NCBI GenBank assembly: GCA_025800125.1
Contig: JAOXSF010000041.1
Coordinates: forward strand, 1 to 64,000
Length of the DNA: 64,000 nucleotides
Direction: 5' to 3'
DNA from: Marinobacterium sp.
Lineage (GTDB): Bacteria; Pseudomonadota; Gammaproteobacteria; Pseudomonadales; Balneatricaceae
Below, piece by piece: positions 46,657 to 55,817 of the stretch. How positions within the stretch are numbered: position 1 is the stretch's first letter; each line of letters starts with the position of its first letter. Below the pieces are notes generated by a model. That model had not been told where the DNA came from. It saw only the letters and a program-made list of their open reading frames with translations, and ran no database searches. The position numbers and the translations under genes were made by a program.

Positions 46657-47742
46657 ATGGGTGCAGAACAGAAAACCGTGCTGATTATGGCCGGGGGGAC
46701 CGGCGGTCATGTATTTCCAGCGCTGGCGACAGCACAACTGTTGCAACAGCAAGGCGTTAACGTTGAGTGGCTGGGAACAGCAACCAGAATTGAAGCGCGG
46801 GTAGTGCCGGATGCTGGTATAAAGTTGCACTGTATTGATGTTGAGGGGCTGCGGGGCAAGGGACGGTTGAGTCTGCTTGGTGCCCCTTTCCGGTTGCTTA
46901 AAGCATTGCGTCAGGCTGTTACAGTGTTGAACCGGGTGCAGCCTGATGCCGTGCTGGGTATGGGGGGGTTTGCGTCAGGGCCTGGAGGGCTGGCGGCCTG
47001 GTTACAGCGTCGCCCACTGGTTATTCAGGAGCAGAATGCCTTTGCTGGTATGACTAACCGGGTACTGTCCCGATTAGCGATGACGGTGGCTGAGGCTTTT
47101 GGTGGCGCTTTTCGTCGCTCTCTGGACACGCAGGTTACAGGTAACCCGGTGCGTGGTCCGATTCTGGAGTTGCCTGAGCCACAACAGCGTATGGCAGGGC
47201 GCGCTGGCCCGATACGTTTATTGGTGGTGGGGGGCAGTCTGGGTGCCAGAGCAATCAACGAGCGCTTACCTGAAGCGTTGGCGCATTTGCCGGTAGAGCA
47301 GCGCCCGGAAGTCTGGCATCAGACTGGTGCACAGCACCTGGAGGTAACCCGTGAGTTGTACGATCAGCACCAGGTAACGGCTCGCGTTGAGCCCTTTATT
47401 GAACGGATGGATAACGCCTATGGCTGGGCAGATCTGGTAATCTGCCGTGCGGGGGCGTTAACCGTCAGCGAACTGGCTATTGCGGGTGTGGCATCCATTC
47501 TGGTGCCATATCCTTTTGCAGTAGATGATCACCAGACTGCAAATGCAGGTTACCTGACAGCCACTGGTGCTGCGGTATGTGTGCAGCAGAATGTGTTGAC
47601 AGTCGAAAAGCTGGTTGAACTCTTATGTCAGTACAATCAACGTGAACAACTGCTGGATATGGCAGTCAAGGCAAGAAAGCTGGCTCGGCCAGATGCGGGT
47701 GATACTGTGGCTGCGCTCGTACAGGAGGCAATGCAACGATGA
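46657..47742 (+). CDS. murG: Lipid II synthase MurG
   Basis: Peripheral membrane glycosyltransferase that adds GlcNAc to lipid I. 361 residues: [15 protein letters not shown] (lipid I-binding G loop) at the start, the [17 protein letters not shown] loop, [64 protein letters not shown] (UDP-GlcNAc site, shown in the family as AGxLTvsE). Start is ATG with no long gap after ftsW. Its end overlaps murC by four bases. Confidence 0.95.
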   Translation: MGAEQKTVLIMAGGTGGHVFPALATAQLLQQQGVNVEWLGTATRIEARVVPDAGIKLHCIDVEGLRGKGRLSLLGAPFRLLKALRQAVTVLNRVQPDAVLGMGGFASGPGGLAAWLQRRPLVIQEQNAFAGMTNRVLSRLAMTVAEAFGGAFRRSLDTQVTGNPVRGPILELPEPQQRMAGRAGPIRLLVVGGSLGARAINERLPEALAHLPVEQRPEVWHQTGAQHLEVTRELYDQHQVTARVEPFIERMDNAYGWADLVICRAGALTVSELAIAGVASILVPYPFAVDDHQTANAGYLTATGAAVCVQQNVLTVEKLVELLCQYNQREQLLDMAVKARKLARPDAGDTVAALVQEAMQR

Positions 47743-49172
47743 ATGTAACCCGTTACGATGTACCCGAAATGCGCCGAATTCGTGGTATCCACTTTATTGG
47801 AATTGGCGGCGTTGGGATGTGCGGTATTGCGGAAGTGCTGCTGAATCAGGGCTATGAGGTAACAGGGTCTGATATTCGTCCGTCATTGGTAACCGAACGA
47901 CTGGAACGGCTCGGTGTTACAGTGTTTATGGGACATGCTGAAAGCAACGTTGCTAACGCTGATGTCGTGGTTGTGTCTACGGCGATTAACGAGGAAAACC
48001 CGGAGATCCGCGCTGCACGTGAGCGGCGTGTGCCTGTCGTACGCCGGGCCGAGATGCTGGCTGAGTTGATGCGTTACCGCCATGGGATCGCTATTGCTGG
48101 CACCCATGGTAAAACGACAACAACCAGTCTGATGGCGTCAGTGTTTGCCAGAGGAGAGAAAGATCCGACCTTTGTTATTGGCGGCCGCCTGAACAGCGCG
48201 GGCACCAATGCGCAGCTCGGCGGCTCTCGTTATCTGGTAGCTGAAGCGGATGAAAGTGATGCTTCTTTTCTGCATCTGCAACCAATGGTTTCTGTTGTCA
48301 CCAATATTGATGCTGATCATATGGATACCTATGGCGGTGACTTCTCTGTACTGCGCAAGACTTTTATCGACTTTCTGCATAACCTGCCGTTTTATGGCCT
48401 GGCGGTACTTTGTATTGATGACCCGGTGGTATGTGAAGTCATGCCGGAGGTCGGTCGCCCAGTATTAACCTATGGCCTGCATGAAGAAGCAGATTATCGT
48501 GCAGTTGAAATTCGACAGCAGGGTATGCAGAGCCATTTCAGAGTGTTGCGTCCAGAGGGGTATGCTGACCTGGACATCACGTTGAATATGCCAGGTGTAC
48601 ATAATGTGCAGAATGCACTGGCTGTGATTGCGGTTGCGACCGATGAAGGGATTGCGGATGAAGCAATCTGTGCGGGTCTTGCTGGTTTCGAAGGGGTGGG
48701 TCGTCGTTTTCAGGTGTTAGGCGATCTGCCGGTGGACGGTGGTAGTGTCATGCTGGTGGATGATTATGGCCATCACCCTCGCGAAGTAAAAGCGGTTGTC
48801 AGTGCGGTACGTGATGGCTGGCCAGATCGACGTCTGGTCATGGTATATCAGCCTCATCGTTATACCCGCACCCGTGATCTGTACGAAGACTTTGTTCAGG
48901 TGCTGGATGAAGTGGATGTGCTTCTATTGCTGGATGTTTATGCTGCTGGAGAGGAACCTGTTGCTGGCGCAGATAGCAGGAGCCTGTGTCGCAGTATCCG
49001 GCAGCGTGGTCGTATTGATCCGATTTTTATTGAAGACAGGGAGCAGGTTGCACAGTTGTTACCGGGTATTTTACAGCCAGGTGATCTGTTACTGACTCAG
49101 GGAGCTGGTGATATTACAGCTCTGGCACATAAGTTGAAGACAGCCAGTCTGACCACCAGAGAGGAGCGCTGA
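47739..49172 (+). CDS. murC: UDP-MurNAc:L-Ala ligase
   Basis: First Mur ligase, adding L-alanine to UDP-MurNAc. 477 residues: [35 protein letters not shown] (ATP loop, about 120-126), [25 protein letters not shown] and [18 protein letters not shown]. Overlaps murG at the start and ddlB at the end, one base. Confidence 0.96.
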   Translation: MNVTRYDVPEMRRIRGIHFIGIGGVGMCGIAEVLLNQGYEVTGSDIRPSLVTERLERLGVTVFMGHAESNVANADVVVVSTAINEENPEIRAARERRVPVVRRAEMLAELMRYRHGIAIAGTHGKTTTTSLMASVFARGEKDPTFVIGGRLNSAGTNAQLGGSRYLVAEADESDASFLHLQPMVSVVTNIDADHMDTYGGDFSVLRKTFIDFLHNLPFYGLAVLCIDDPVVCEVMPEVGRPVLTYGLHEEADYRAVEIRQQGMQSHFRVLRPEGYADLDITLNMPGVHNVQNALAVIAVATDEGIADEAICAGLAGFEGVGRRFQVLGDLPVDGGSVMLVDDYGHHPREVKAVVSAVRDGWPDRRLVMVYQPHRYTRTRDLYEDFVQVLDEVDVLLLLDVYAAGEEPVAGADSRSLCRSIRQRGRIDPIFIEDREQVAQLLPGILQPGDLLLTQGAGDITALAHKLKTASLTTREER

Positions 49173-50134
49173 TGAGTTACCAGGTTTCATCTGAAGAAGC
49201 TGCAGCACTGGGACGTGTTGCAGTAATTTACGGGGGCAATTCTGCCGAACGGGATGTTTCACTGAATAGTGGAAAGGAAATTCTGGCCGGATTGCAACGT
49301 GCAGGTGTTGATGCGTTCGGATTGGATTTGTGTGGCCCTGATAATAGTGCGCAGCCCGTACAACAATTACTTGAAGCACGTTGTGATCGGGCTTTTCTGG
49401 CATTGCACGGTCGAGGTGGTGAAGATGGCACATTACAGGGTGTACTGGAAACACTGAATATTCCTTATACCGGTAGTCGAGTCGCTGCTTCTGCTCTGGG
49501 TATGGATAAGCTACGCACGAAACAGTTATGGCAGGGCGCAGGTTTGCCAACACCTGCCTGGGCGATGATTAATGAAGATACCGACCTGTCGGTAGTGGCG
49601 CGGCAGCTTGGTTTCCCGATGATGGTCAAGCCGGTGCATGAAGGTTCCAGCATCGGTATGGCACGTGTTAGTAGTATTGAAGAGCTGGCAGCGGCGGTAG
49701 ATCAGGCTCATCGTTTTGACCGTTATGTACTGGCAGAAAGCTGGATGAGCGGTGCTGAGTTTACGGTGGCAGTGCTGAATGGCCAGACATTGCCGATTAT
49801 ACGGCTGGAAACCCCGAACGAATTTTATGATTACAGCGCAAAATATCAGCTGGATAGCACACGATACCTGTTTGATCACGGGCTTGATGTGTCGCAGCAG
49901 GCTGAGCTGAGATCGTTGGTACTGGATGCCTTTGAACGAATTGGTTGTGAAACCTGGGGCCGTGTTGATGTGATGCAGGACGAAAAAGGTTGCTTTCAGC
50001 TGCTGGAAGTGAATACTGCGCCGGGTATGACCGATCATAGCCTGGTACCAATGGCTGCTCGTGAGCAGGGGATCTGTTTTGAGCAGCTGGTCGTTGAAAT
50101 TGTACGGAGCACTTTGGCCAAGAGTACGGCATGA
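49172..50134 (+). CDS. ddlB: D-alanine:D-alanine ligase B
   Basis: ATP-grasp enzyme forming D-Ala-D-Ala for MurF. 320 residues: AVIYGGNSAERDVSLNSG, FLALHGRGGEDGTLQG, PYTGSRVAASALGMDKLRTK, FPMMVKPVHEGSSIGM and LEVNTAPGMTDHSLVPMAA. The Ser-x-x-x-Glu/Tyr features of a D-Ala (not D-lactate) ligase are not individually checked. The start shares one base with the murC stop; the end overlaps ftsQ by four. Confidence 0.95.
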   Translation: MSYQVSSEEAAALGRVAVIYGGNSAERDVSLNSGKEILAGLQRAGVDAFGLDLCGPDNSAQPVQQLLEARCDRAFLALHGRGGEDGTLQGVLETLNIPYTGSRVAASALGMDKLRTKQLWQGAGLPTPAWAMINEDTDLSVVARQLGFPMMVKPVHEGSSIGMARVSSIEELAAAVDQAHRFDRYVLAESWMSGAEFTVAVLNGQTLPIIRLETPNEFYDYSAKYQLDSTRYLFDHGLDVSQQAELRSLVLDAFERIGCETWGRVDVMQDEKGCFQLLEVNTAPGMTDHSLVPMAAREQGICFEQLVVEIVRSTLAKSTA

Positions 50135-50958
50135 ATGTAGCGTCTGCACAACCGTTACGGGGCCGCCGTGATCAGAAGCGACGTGCGGAGCCACCTCAGT
50201 CTGAAACGATGAAACCTTCACATTCACGTCGTTCATTCTGGGTATTGTTATCATTGCTGCTATTTTTAGCCGTGTTGGTTGTTATCTGGGAACAGGTGGT
50301 TAGCGCGCTCGATCGTCCGGTCAGAAAGGTACAGATTGATGGGCAGACCAGACATCTGGATCGCCAGCAGCTGGCGCGAGATCTGGCAGATGAGATCAGT
50401 CATAGTACGCTGCTGAGTCTGGACGTCGTCAGGCTGCAGAGCCTGACACGTGAAAACCCCTGGGTGCGACGCGCAGATATAACATTACGCTGGCCTGATC
50501 TGTTGAGTGTGCATGTCGAGGAAGAGGTGCCAGTTGCGCGCTGGGGTGAACAGGGGCTGCTAAATCAGCAGGGAGAGGTTTTTCTTCCGCCACTGAAACC
50601 GGAATATCAGCAGTTACCGTTGCTGGATGGTCCTGCGCGGGAGACGGCAAGGGTCATGGCGAGGTATCATGAGCTGAACCCGCTATTTCGGCAGATTGGT
50701 TTGAACATCGCGGCTTTGCGGCTGGAAGCACGTGGAGCCTGGGCGCTGACACTTGATAATGGCATCAAGGTTATCGTTGGTCGTCAGGCAGAAGAAGAGC
50801 GGTTGGCCCGTTTTTTGAGTATATATCCAGCACAGTTAGCGGAAAGAGCAGCAGAAATTGAGCAGGTCGATACACGTTATAGTAACGGTATCGCGGTGCG
50901 CTGGCGGCCTGCGCCAGTCCAAAATGAGAAACAGATAGACGATGGCAATGGACAATAA
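50131..50958 (+). CDS. ftsQ: Cell division protein FtsQ
   Basis: Bitopic divisome protein that recruits FtsB/FtsL. 275 residues: a basic cytoplasmic tail (about 1-32), one membrane helix (about 33-54), a POTRA domain (about 62-130, VRKVQIDGQTRHLDRQQLA and NPWVRRADITLRWPDLLSVHVEE), and a beta domain with VPVARWGEQGLLNQQGEVF. It overlaps ddlB at the start and ftsA by 17 bases at the end. Confidence 0.94.
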   Translation: MNVASAQPLRGRRDQKRRAEPPQSETMKPSHSRRSFWVLLSLLLFLAVLVVIWEQVVSALDRPVRKVQIDGQTRHLDRQQLARDLADEISHSTLLSLDVVRLQSLTRENPWVRRADITLRWPDLLSVHVEEEVPVARWGEQGLLNQQGEVFLPPLKPEYQQLPLLDGPARETARVMARYHELNPLFRQIGLNIAALRLEARGAWALTLDNGIKVIVGRQAEEERLARFLSIYPAQLAERAAEIEQVDTRYSNGIAVRWRPAPVQNEKQIDDGNGQ

Positions 50959-52195
50959 CATGATTGTGGCACTCGACATCGGCACCTCTAAGGTGGTGTG
51001 TCTGGTGGGCGAGGTCATGCCGGATGGAGAGATAGAGCTGGTTGGTATTGGCTCCCATCCATCACGTGGTCTCAAACGTGGTGTGGTGGTCAATATTGAA
51101 TCCACAGTCAGCTCCATCCAGCGTGCAGTAGAAGAAGCTGAGCTGATGGCGGGGTGCAAGATTCACTCGGTAACAGTGGGGATTGCAGGGAGCCATATCA
51201 GCAGTATGAACTCCCACGGCATCGTTGCGGTGCGTGACCGGGAGGTTATGGAGTATGACCTGGAAAGGGTGATTGATGCCGCCCAGGCTGTTGCCATCCC
51301 GGCAGATCAGCGCATTCTGCATATTCTGCCGCAGGAATATGTCATTGATAATCAGGAAGGGATTCGTGAACCTCTGGGGATGTCCGGTGTACGACTGGAA
51401 GCCAGAGTTCATCTGGTAACTGGTTCTGTCAATTCGATTCAGAATATTGATAAGTGCATTCGTCGTTGTGGTCTGGATGTTGATGCAATTGTGCTGGAAC
51501 AGTTGGCATCCAGCTATTCTGTGTTGACCGAAGATGAAAAAGAACTGGGGGTTTGTGTCGTCGACATCGGTGGCGGTACGACTGATATTGCTATCTTTAC
51601 TTCGGGTGCTATTCGCCATACTGGAGTAATCCCTATTGCAGGTGATCAGGTGACCAACGACATTGCCATGGCGTTGCGTACCCCAAGTCAGCATGCAGAA
51701 GAGATTAAAATCCGGTATGCCAGCGCGTTGGCACAGTTAGCCAGCAGTGGTGAAACCATCAAGGTACCAAGTGTAGGTGATCGGCCGCCGAGAGATCTTT
51801 CCCGCCAGGCACTGGCAGAGGTGGTAGAACCACGCTACGATGAGCTGTTTAGCTTGGTACAAGGTGAAGTGCGTCGTTCAGGCTTTGAAGACCTTGTGGC
51901 AGCAGGCATCGTATTGACGGGGGGCACTGCCAAAATGGAAGGGGCGGTTGAGCTGGCAGAGGAAATTTTCCATATGCCGGTAAGGCTTGCTAAGCCAGGC
52001 GGTGTGCGAGGTATGGAAGATATTATGCAGAACCCGATTTACGCCACTGGCATGGGGCTGTTGCTATACGCTCGCCAGAATATGGCACGTTCAGAATCGA
52101 CATCCGCGGTGCAGGATGAACCACCGGTTATTGAGCAGGAACCACCGCAGGGGCTGTTTGACCGCATGCGTTCCTGGTTCCAGGGGAATTACTAA
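50942..52195 (+). CDS. ftsA: Cell division protein FtsA
   Basis: Actin-like ATPase that anchors FtsZ to the membrane. 417 residues: VALDIGTSKVVCLVGEVMPDG (phosphate 1), the 1C domain, VCVVDIGGGTTDIAIF (phosphate 2), and AAGIVLTGGTAKMEG (adenosine). The C-terminal GLFDRMRSWFQGNY forms the amphipathic membrane-targeting helix, set apart by an acidic Pro-rich linker. ATGs at 50942 and 50948 are both possible; the first is taken. Followed by a 90-base gap before ftsZ. Confidence 0.95.
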   Translation: MAMDNNMIVALDIGTSKVVCLVGEVMPDGEIELVGIGSHPSRGLKRGVVVNIESTVSSIQRAVEEAELMAGCKIHSVTVGIAGSHISSMNSHGIVAVRDREVMEYDLERVIDAAQAVAIPADQRILHILPQEYVIDNQEGIREPLGMSGVRLEARVHLVTGSVNSIQNIDKCIRRCGLDVDAIVLEQLASSYSVLTEDEKELGVCVVDIGGGTTDIAIFTSGAIRHTGVIPIAGDQVTNDIAMALRTPSQHAEEIKIRYASALAQLASSGETIKVPSVGDRPPRDLSRQALAEVVEPRYDELFSLVQGEVRRSGFEDLVAAGIVLTGGTAKMEGAVELAEEIFHMPVRLAKPGGVRGMEDIMQNPIYATGMGLLLYARQNMARSESTSAVQDEPPVIEQEPPQGLFDRMRSWFQGNY

Positions 52196-52285
52196 CGGGT
52201 CCATGGGGCACCGAAAGAGACGATTATCACCGAGCATCCGACAAATACAGAGGGCCGGGCGGATGCAGGCGGAGGAGTGTGGCAA

Positions 52286-53536
52286 ATGTTTGAACTGGCT
52301 AACAGCGTTGCGCAGAACGCAGTAATCAAGGTAGTAGGTGTCGGCGGCGGTGGGGGCAACGCGGTCGACCATATGGTTGCCAGCGATGTGGAAGGTGTGG
52401 AGTTTATCTGTGCCAATACTGATGCCCAGGCGCTGGAAAAAATGCAGACACGTACGGTGTTGCAGATTGGTGCGGAAATGACGAAAGGTCTGGGAGCTGG
52501 TGCTAACCCGGAGGTTGGGCGTCAGGCTGCTCAGGAAGATCGTGAGCGTATTGCAGAAATGCTGGTGGGGGCTGACATGGTCTTTATCACCGCTGGGATG
52601 GGGGGGGGGACCGGTACAGGTGCTGCGCCTATTGTTGCGGAAATTGCTAAAGAACTGGGTATTCTGACCGTTGCTGTAGTGACCAAGCCGTTCCCGTTTG
52701 AGGGGCGTAAGCGTACTACAATTGCACTGGAAGGTATCAAGCAGTTACGTGAAATCGTAGACTCTCTGATCATTATTCCAAATGAAAAATTGATGCAGGT
52801 ACTGGGGCGTAATGCCAGTCTGTTGAATGCGTTTGGTACTGCAAATGATGTGCTTAAAGGTGCCGTTCAGGGTATTTCTGATTTGATAGTACGCCCGGGT
52901 ATGATCAACGTCGATTTTGCCGACGTGCGTACAGTTATGTCTGAGATGGGCATGGCTATGATGGGCACTGGTGTTGGCACAGGTGAGGATCGTGCACTGG
53001 TGGCTGCAGAGGCTGCAATCAAGAGCCCATTGCTGGAAGATATTGACTTGAAAGGCGCATCGGGTTTGCTGGTAAATATTACAGCAGGTCTGGATCTTAG
53101 CCTGGGCGAATTCTCCGAAGTTGGTAGTCTTGTAGAAGAGTACGCTTCTGATGAAGCAACAATTGTTGTTGGGACAGTTATTGACCCTGAGTTGTCTGAG
53201 GAGCTGCGGGTGACTGTTGTTGCGACAGGCCTTGATCGTCCGCGCGAAGAGCTGCGCACTGTTGTGGACAACAGTAATAAAATACCACCGCAGCCGGTAG
53301 AGCCAGAACCAATGATGAATGTAAGTTACGACAGCATTGAGCTACCAACTGTACTGCGGCGTCGTCAGGATGAAGCCTTACTTGATTTGCCGGGCTCCAC
53401 TCCTGTTCAGCAGTCAGAACAGCAGCCTGTGACACGGCCTGCGGCGGAAAAAGTTGCGCGCCCTGAAAAGCGTGAAGGTGAAGACGAGATCAGTTATCTC
53501 GACATTCCAACCTTTCTGCGTCGTCAGGCTGATTGA
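52286..53536 (+). CDS. ftsZ: Cell division protein FtsZ
   Basis: Tubulin-like GTPase that forms the division ring. 416 residues: [26 protein letters not shown] at the start (N-terminal loop), tubulin signature GGGTGTG at about 106-112, the T7 synergy-loop region [11 protein letters not shown], then a variable linker and the C-terminal [14 protein letters not shown] that binds FtsA and ZipA. GGAGGAG lies eight bases before the ATG at 52286, preferred over GTG at 52277. The signature is encoded by a run of ten G (52600-52609). Confidence 0.97.
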   Translation: MFELANSVAQNAVIKVVGVGGGGGNAVDHMVASDVEGVEFICANTDAQALEKMQTRTVLQIGAEMTKGLGAGANPEVGRQAAQEDRERIAEMLVGADMVFITAGMGGGTGTGAAPIVAEIAKELGILTVAVVTKPFPFEGRKRTTIALEGIKQLREIVDSLIIIPNEKLMQVLGRNASLLNAFGTANDVLKGAVQGISDLIVRPGMINVDFADVRTVMSEMGMAMMGTGVGTGEDRALVAAEAAIKSPLLEDIDLKGASGLLVNITAGLDLSLGEFSEVGSLVEEYASDEATIVVGTVIDPELSEELRVTVVATGLDRPREELRTVVDNSNKIPPQPVEPEPMMNVSYDSIELPTVLRRRQDEALLDLPGSTPVQQSEQQPVTRPAAEKVARPEKREGEDEISYLDIPTFLRRQAD

Positions 53537-53625
53537 GACCGTACCGTCTGGACAGTGAGGTAAACTGCCGTTGCTGCTTCAGTACGGCATCGGATGATAT
53601 GAATTACTAAGCTAAAGTCTAATGG

Positions 53626-53655
53626 TTGCTGTCAAGCTGCTTACTTTGGTAGTAT
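53626..53655 (+). promoter_or_regulatory. Candidate lpxC promoter
   Basis: TTGCTG at 53626-53631 and TAGTAT at 53650-53655 with an 18-base spacer, in the 158-base gap after ftsZ. Weak match to consensus. Confidence 0.3.
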
Positions 53656-53694
53656 GGCTCGTTGACTTGGCCTCACTCTTTTTCGGCGGAAAGA

Positions 53695-54612
53695 ATGATC
53701 AGACAGAGAACACTGAAAAACAGTATTAAAGCGACTGGCATCGGCCTGCATACCGGTAGCAAGGTTTACCTCACGCTCAAGCCAGCGCCTGTGAATACGG
53801 GGATTGTGTTCCGTCGTATTGACTGCGATCCGGTAATCGAAATAGAAGCGCGGGCGCACAATGTTTCTGACACGACGTTATCAACTAACTTGGCAAAAGA
53901 AGGAATAAGGGTTGCTACTGTTGAGCACCTTCTGTCTGCTTTGGCTGGTTTAGGCATTGATAATGCGTATGTTGAACTTAGTGCCGAAGAAGTTCCAATC
54001 ATGGATGGCAGTGCAGCTCCTTTTGTTTTTCTGATTCAGTCGGCAGGTATTGCAGAACAGGAGGCTCCCAAGCAGTTCATCCGGATCTGTAAAGAGGTTA
54101 CTGTGAGCGCTGATGACAAAACCGCAACCTTCCGGCCGTTTAACGGTTTTAAAGTTGGTTTTCGAATAGATTTCGATCATCCAGCATTTGAGGGCCGTAA
54201 CTCTGAAGCTTGTCTGGACTTTTCCAGCACTTCGTTCGTAAAGGAAGTTAGTCGTGCGCGTACTTTTGGCTTTATGCGGGATATTGAGTATTTGCGCTCC
54301 CAGAATCTTGTGCTGGGTGGTAATTTTGATAATGCCATTGTGGTGGATGACTATCGTATTCTTAACGAAGATGGTTTGCGTTATGACGATGAATTCGTCA
54401 AGCACAAGGTGTTGGATGCGGTAGGGGATCTCTATTTGTTGGGCAAAAGCCTGATTGGTGAGTTTTTTGGCGATAAGTCAGGCCATCACCTGAATAATAT
54501 GCTACTGCGCAAGCTACTGGAGCAAACTGATGCCTGGGAAATTGTGACCTTTGAGGGTGAAGCGGCGAAGCACGCACCCATTTCGTATCAGAAGCCTGCT
54601 GCCGCGAGCTGA
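53695..54612 (+). CDS. lpxC: UDP-3-O-acyl-N-acetylglucosamine deacetylase
   Basis: Zinc enzyme for the first committed step of lipid A synthesis. 305 residues, as in E. coli. [21 protein letters not shown] at the start, [20 protein letters not shown] (zinc ligand His78), [28 protein letters not shown], and [16 protein letters not shown] (zinc ligands His and Asp), with SGHHLNN carrying the catalytic His. The frame opens at 53662; the ATG at 53695 gives the family start. secA-region genes that often follow are absent; tRNA genes follow instead. Confidence 0.96.
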   Translation: MIRQRTLKNSIKATGIGLHTGSKVYLTLKPAPVNTGIVFRRIDCDPVIEIEARAHNVSDTTLSTNLAKEGIRVATVEHLLSALAGLGIDNAYVELSAEEVPIMDGSAAPFVFLIQSAGIAEQEAPKQFIRICKEVTVSADDKTATFRPFNGFKVGFRIDFDHPAFEGRNSEACLDFSSTSFVKEVSRARTFGFMRDIEYLRSQNLVLGGNFDNAIVVDDYRILNEDGLRYDDEFVKHKVLDAVGDLYLLGKSLIGEFFGDKSGHHLNNMLLRKLLEQTDAWEIVTFEGEAAKHAPISYQKPAAAS

Positions 54613-54665
54613 TTGAAATAGCAGTCGTGTATGTCAATTAAGTGGGTTGTTAATGCCTGCAACTG

Positions 54666-54699
54666 ATCCGGCCTGGAGTTATTCCCTGCCGGATTTTTT
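54666..54699 (+). terminator. lpxC terminator
   Basis: ATCCGGC (54666-54672) pairs with GCCGGAT (54688-54694) and is followed by a T run (54694-54699). Confidence 0.8.
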
Positions 54700-54874
54700 A
54701 TGCTTGTAAAGCAAGCTATATGTGATACAGGTGTTAGCTGTGTGACATACCGGCCGCAGTTGTTGGGTTGTTGGTCTGTTTATTGCGTTTGTCGGTTTTT
54801 TATTACTGGTCACGCTTAAACGTTGAGTCTGTTGTCTGAGAGACAAAGGCAAACAAATTTTTTCAATACAGGGG

Positions 54875-54902
54875 TTGACGGAAAAAATCATACCGGTAAT
54901 AT
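54875..54902 (+). promoter_or_regulatory. Promoter of the tRNA-Ala/tRNA-Glu array
   Basis: TTGACG at 54875-54880, a 16-base spacer and TAATAT at 54897-54902, then the GC-rich discriminator ACGCCCC typical of stringently controlled stable-RNA promoters. The first tRNA starts 18 bases later. Confidence 0.85.
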
Positions 54903-54920
54903 ACGCCCCATCGTTGAGAC

Positions 54921-54996
54921 GGGGCCTTAGCTCAGCTGGGAGAGCGCAACACTGGCAGTGTTGAGGTCAGCGGTTCGATCCCGCTAGGCTCCACCA
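54921..54996 (+). tRNA. tRNA-Ala (GGC), first copy
   Basis: 76 bases including encoded CCA. Acceptor stem GGGGCCU pairs with the 3' AGGCUCC; D arm GCUC/GAGC; anticodon stem CAACA/UGUUG closes the loop CUGGCAG with anticodon GGC, reading GCC and GCU; T arm CAGCGGUUCGAUCCCGCUA. Starts the four-gene array. Confidence 0.95.
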
Positions 54997-55084
54997 TTCT
55001 CAACGGTTTGTACGGTTAGGAAGTGCTAACCGGACAAAAACAGGACAAAAAAGCGGACAAAAACTGTTTTTTCGTTCTTGTAGC

Positions 55085-55160
55085 GTCCCATTCGTCTAGT
55101 GGCCTAGGACACCGCCCTTTCACGGCGGTAACAGGGGTTCGAACCCCCTATGGGACGCCA
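55085..55160 (+). tRNA. tRNA-Glu (TTC), first copy
   Basis: 76 bases with encoded CCA. Acceptor GUCCCAU pairs with AUGGGAC; anticodon arm CCGCC-CUUUCAC-GGCGG gives anticodon UUC; T arm GGGGUUCGAACCCC. Identical to the second copy at 55269. Confidence 0.95.
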
Positions 55161-55173
55161 TTCACTTCACTTT

Positions 55174-55249
55174 GGGGCCTTAGCTCAGCTGGGAGAGCGG
55201 TTCGCTGGCAGCGAACAGGTCAGCGGTTCGATCCCGCTAGGCTCCACCA
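55174..55249 (+). tRNA. tRNA-Ala (GGC), second copy
   Basis: 76 bases with encoded CCA, same as the first copy apart from the anticodon stem, here GUUCG/CGAAC around the same loop CUGGCAG. Anticodon GGC. The substitutions keep all five stem pairs. Confidence 0.95.
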
Positions 55250-55268
55250 TTCTTTTTGATCAGATTAT

Positions 55269-55344
55269 GTCCCATTCGTCTAGTGGCCTAGGACACCGCC
55301 CTTTCACGGCGGTAACAGGGGTTCGAACCCCCTATGGGACGCCA
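55269..55344 (+). tRNA. tRNA-Glu (TTC), second copy
   Basis: 76 bases with encoded CCA, anticodon UUC, sequence identical to the copy at 55085. Together with the second tRNA-Ala it forms a duplicated Ala-Glu pair; the spacers differ in length and sequence. Confidence 0.95.
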
Positions 55345-55598
55345 TTTCTGTATAGAGCGATCTACTCATTTCTGTGCTTCAACCATTTAGTGTTTTGCAC
55401 ATTCCTCCGTAGCTTACGCCTTCGCGTTTATCACTCTTCCTGTTTTCCTTGATGTTGTTTCTCGTGGTTTTTTATCTGTACTGCTCCAGCAAATGAAGAA
55501 GGTGCTGTCTGCTGTCGAGGAGCGGTTCTCATGAAAACGAACTACGCTATTAAACGGAGCTGTAAAAAAGCTCTATCAACTCTTCTCGTCAGATTTTG

Positions 55599-55626
55599 GC
55601 CTGATACTTGGTGTCGGGCTTTTTTT
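55599..55626 (+). terminator. Likely terminator of the tRNA transcript
   Basis: GCCTGA (55599-55604) pairs with TCGGGC (55614-55619, one G-T pair) and is followed by seven T. It is 255 bases after the last tRNA. Confidence 0.65.
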
Positions 55627-55779
55627 ATCGTGCGTATCGTTCTGAAACATCTTGTTGCGAAGCAAATGTGCGACCAAAGTTAACAGGTATGGATAACGTT
55701 GGCAGGGTGAATAGAGCGTGGAGGGAAAATGTGTATATGGGGCAGGGTTTAGTTTGACCGAGTGGCTGCACCATTAAGC

Positions 55780-55807
55780 AGGGCCTGCTTCCTGTGAAGC
55801 AGGCCCT
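55780..55807. terminator. Perfect 12-bp inverted repeat at the BCCT gene end
   Basis: AGGGCCTGCTTC (55780-55791) and its complement (55796-55807) around a CTGT loop. On the minus strand it follows the BCCT stop by ten bases, but the T run is weak. Confidence 0.6.
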
Positions 55808-55817
55808 TGAAACTCAA

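Larger units (their letters stand above)
55345..55817. other. Gene-free stretch after the tRNA array
   Basis: No supported gene. It contains the array terminator at 55599-55626, a small GAGCT/AGCTC hairpin near 55556-55573, and a 12-bp inverted repeat before the BCCT gene end. Confidence 0.6.

Noticed and set aside
54921-55344. tRNA array as an attachment site of an integrated element
   Set aside because: No integrase gene and no partial tRNA 3'-end repeat was seen in the window; the duplication is a whole Ala-Glu pair.
55023-55452. Short open frames across the tRNA array
   Set aside because: They translate through tRNA genes and repeat because the tRNAs repeat; not real proteins.
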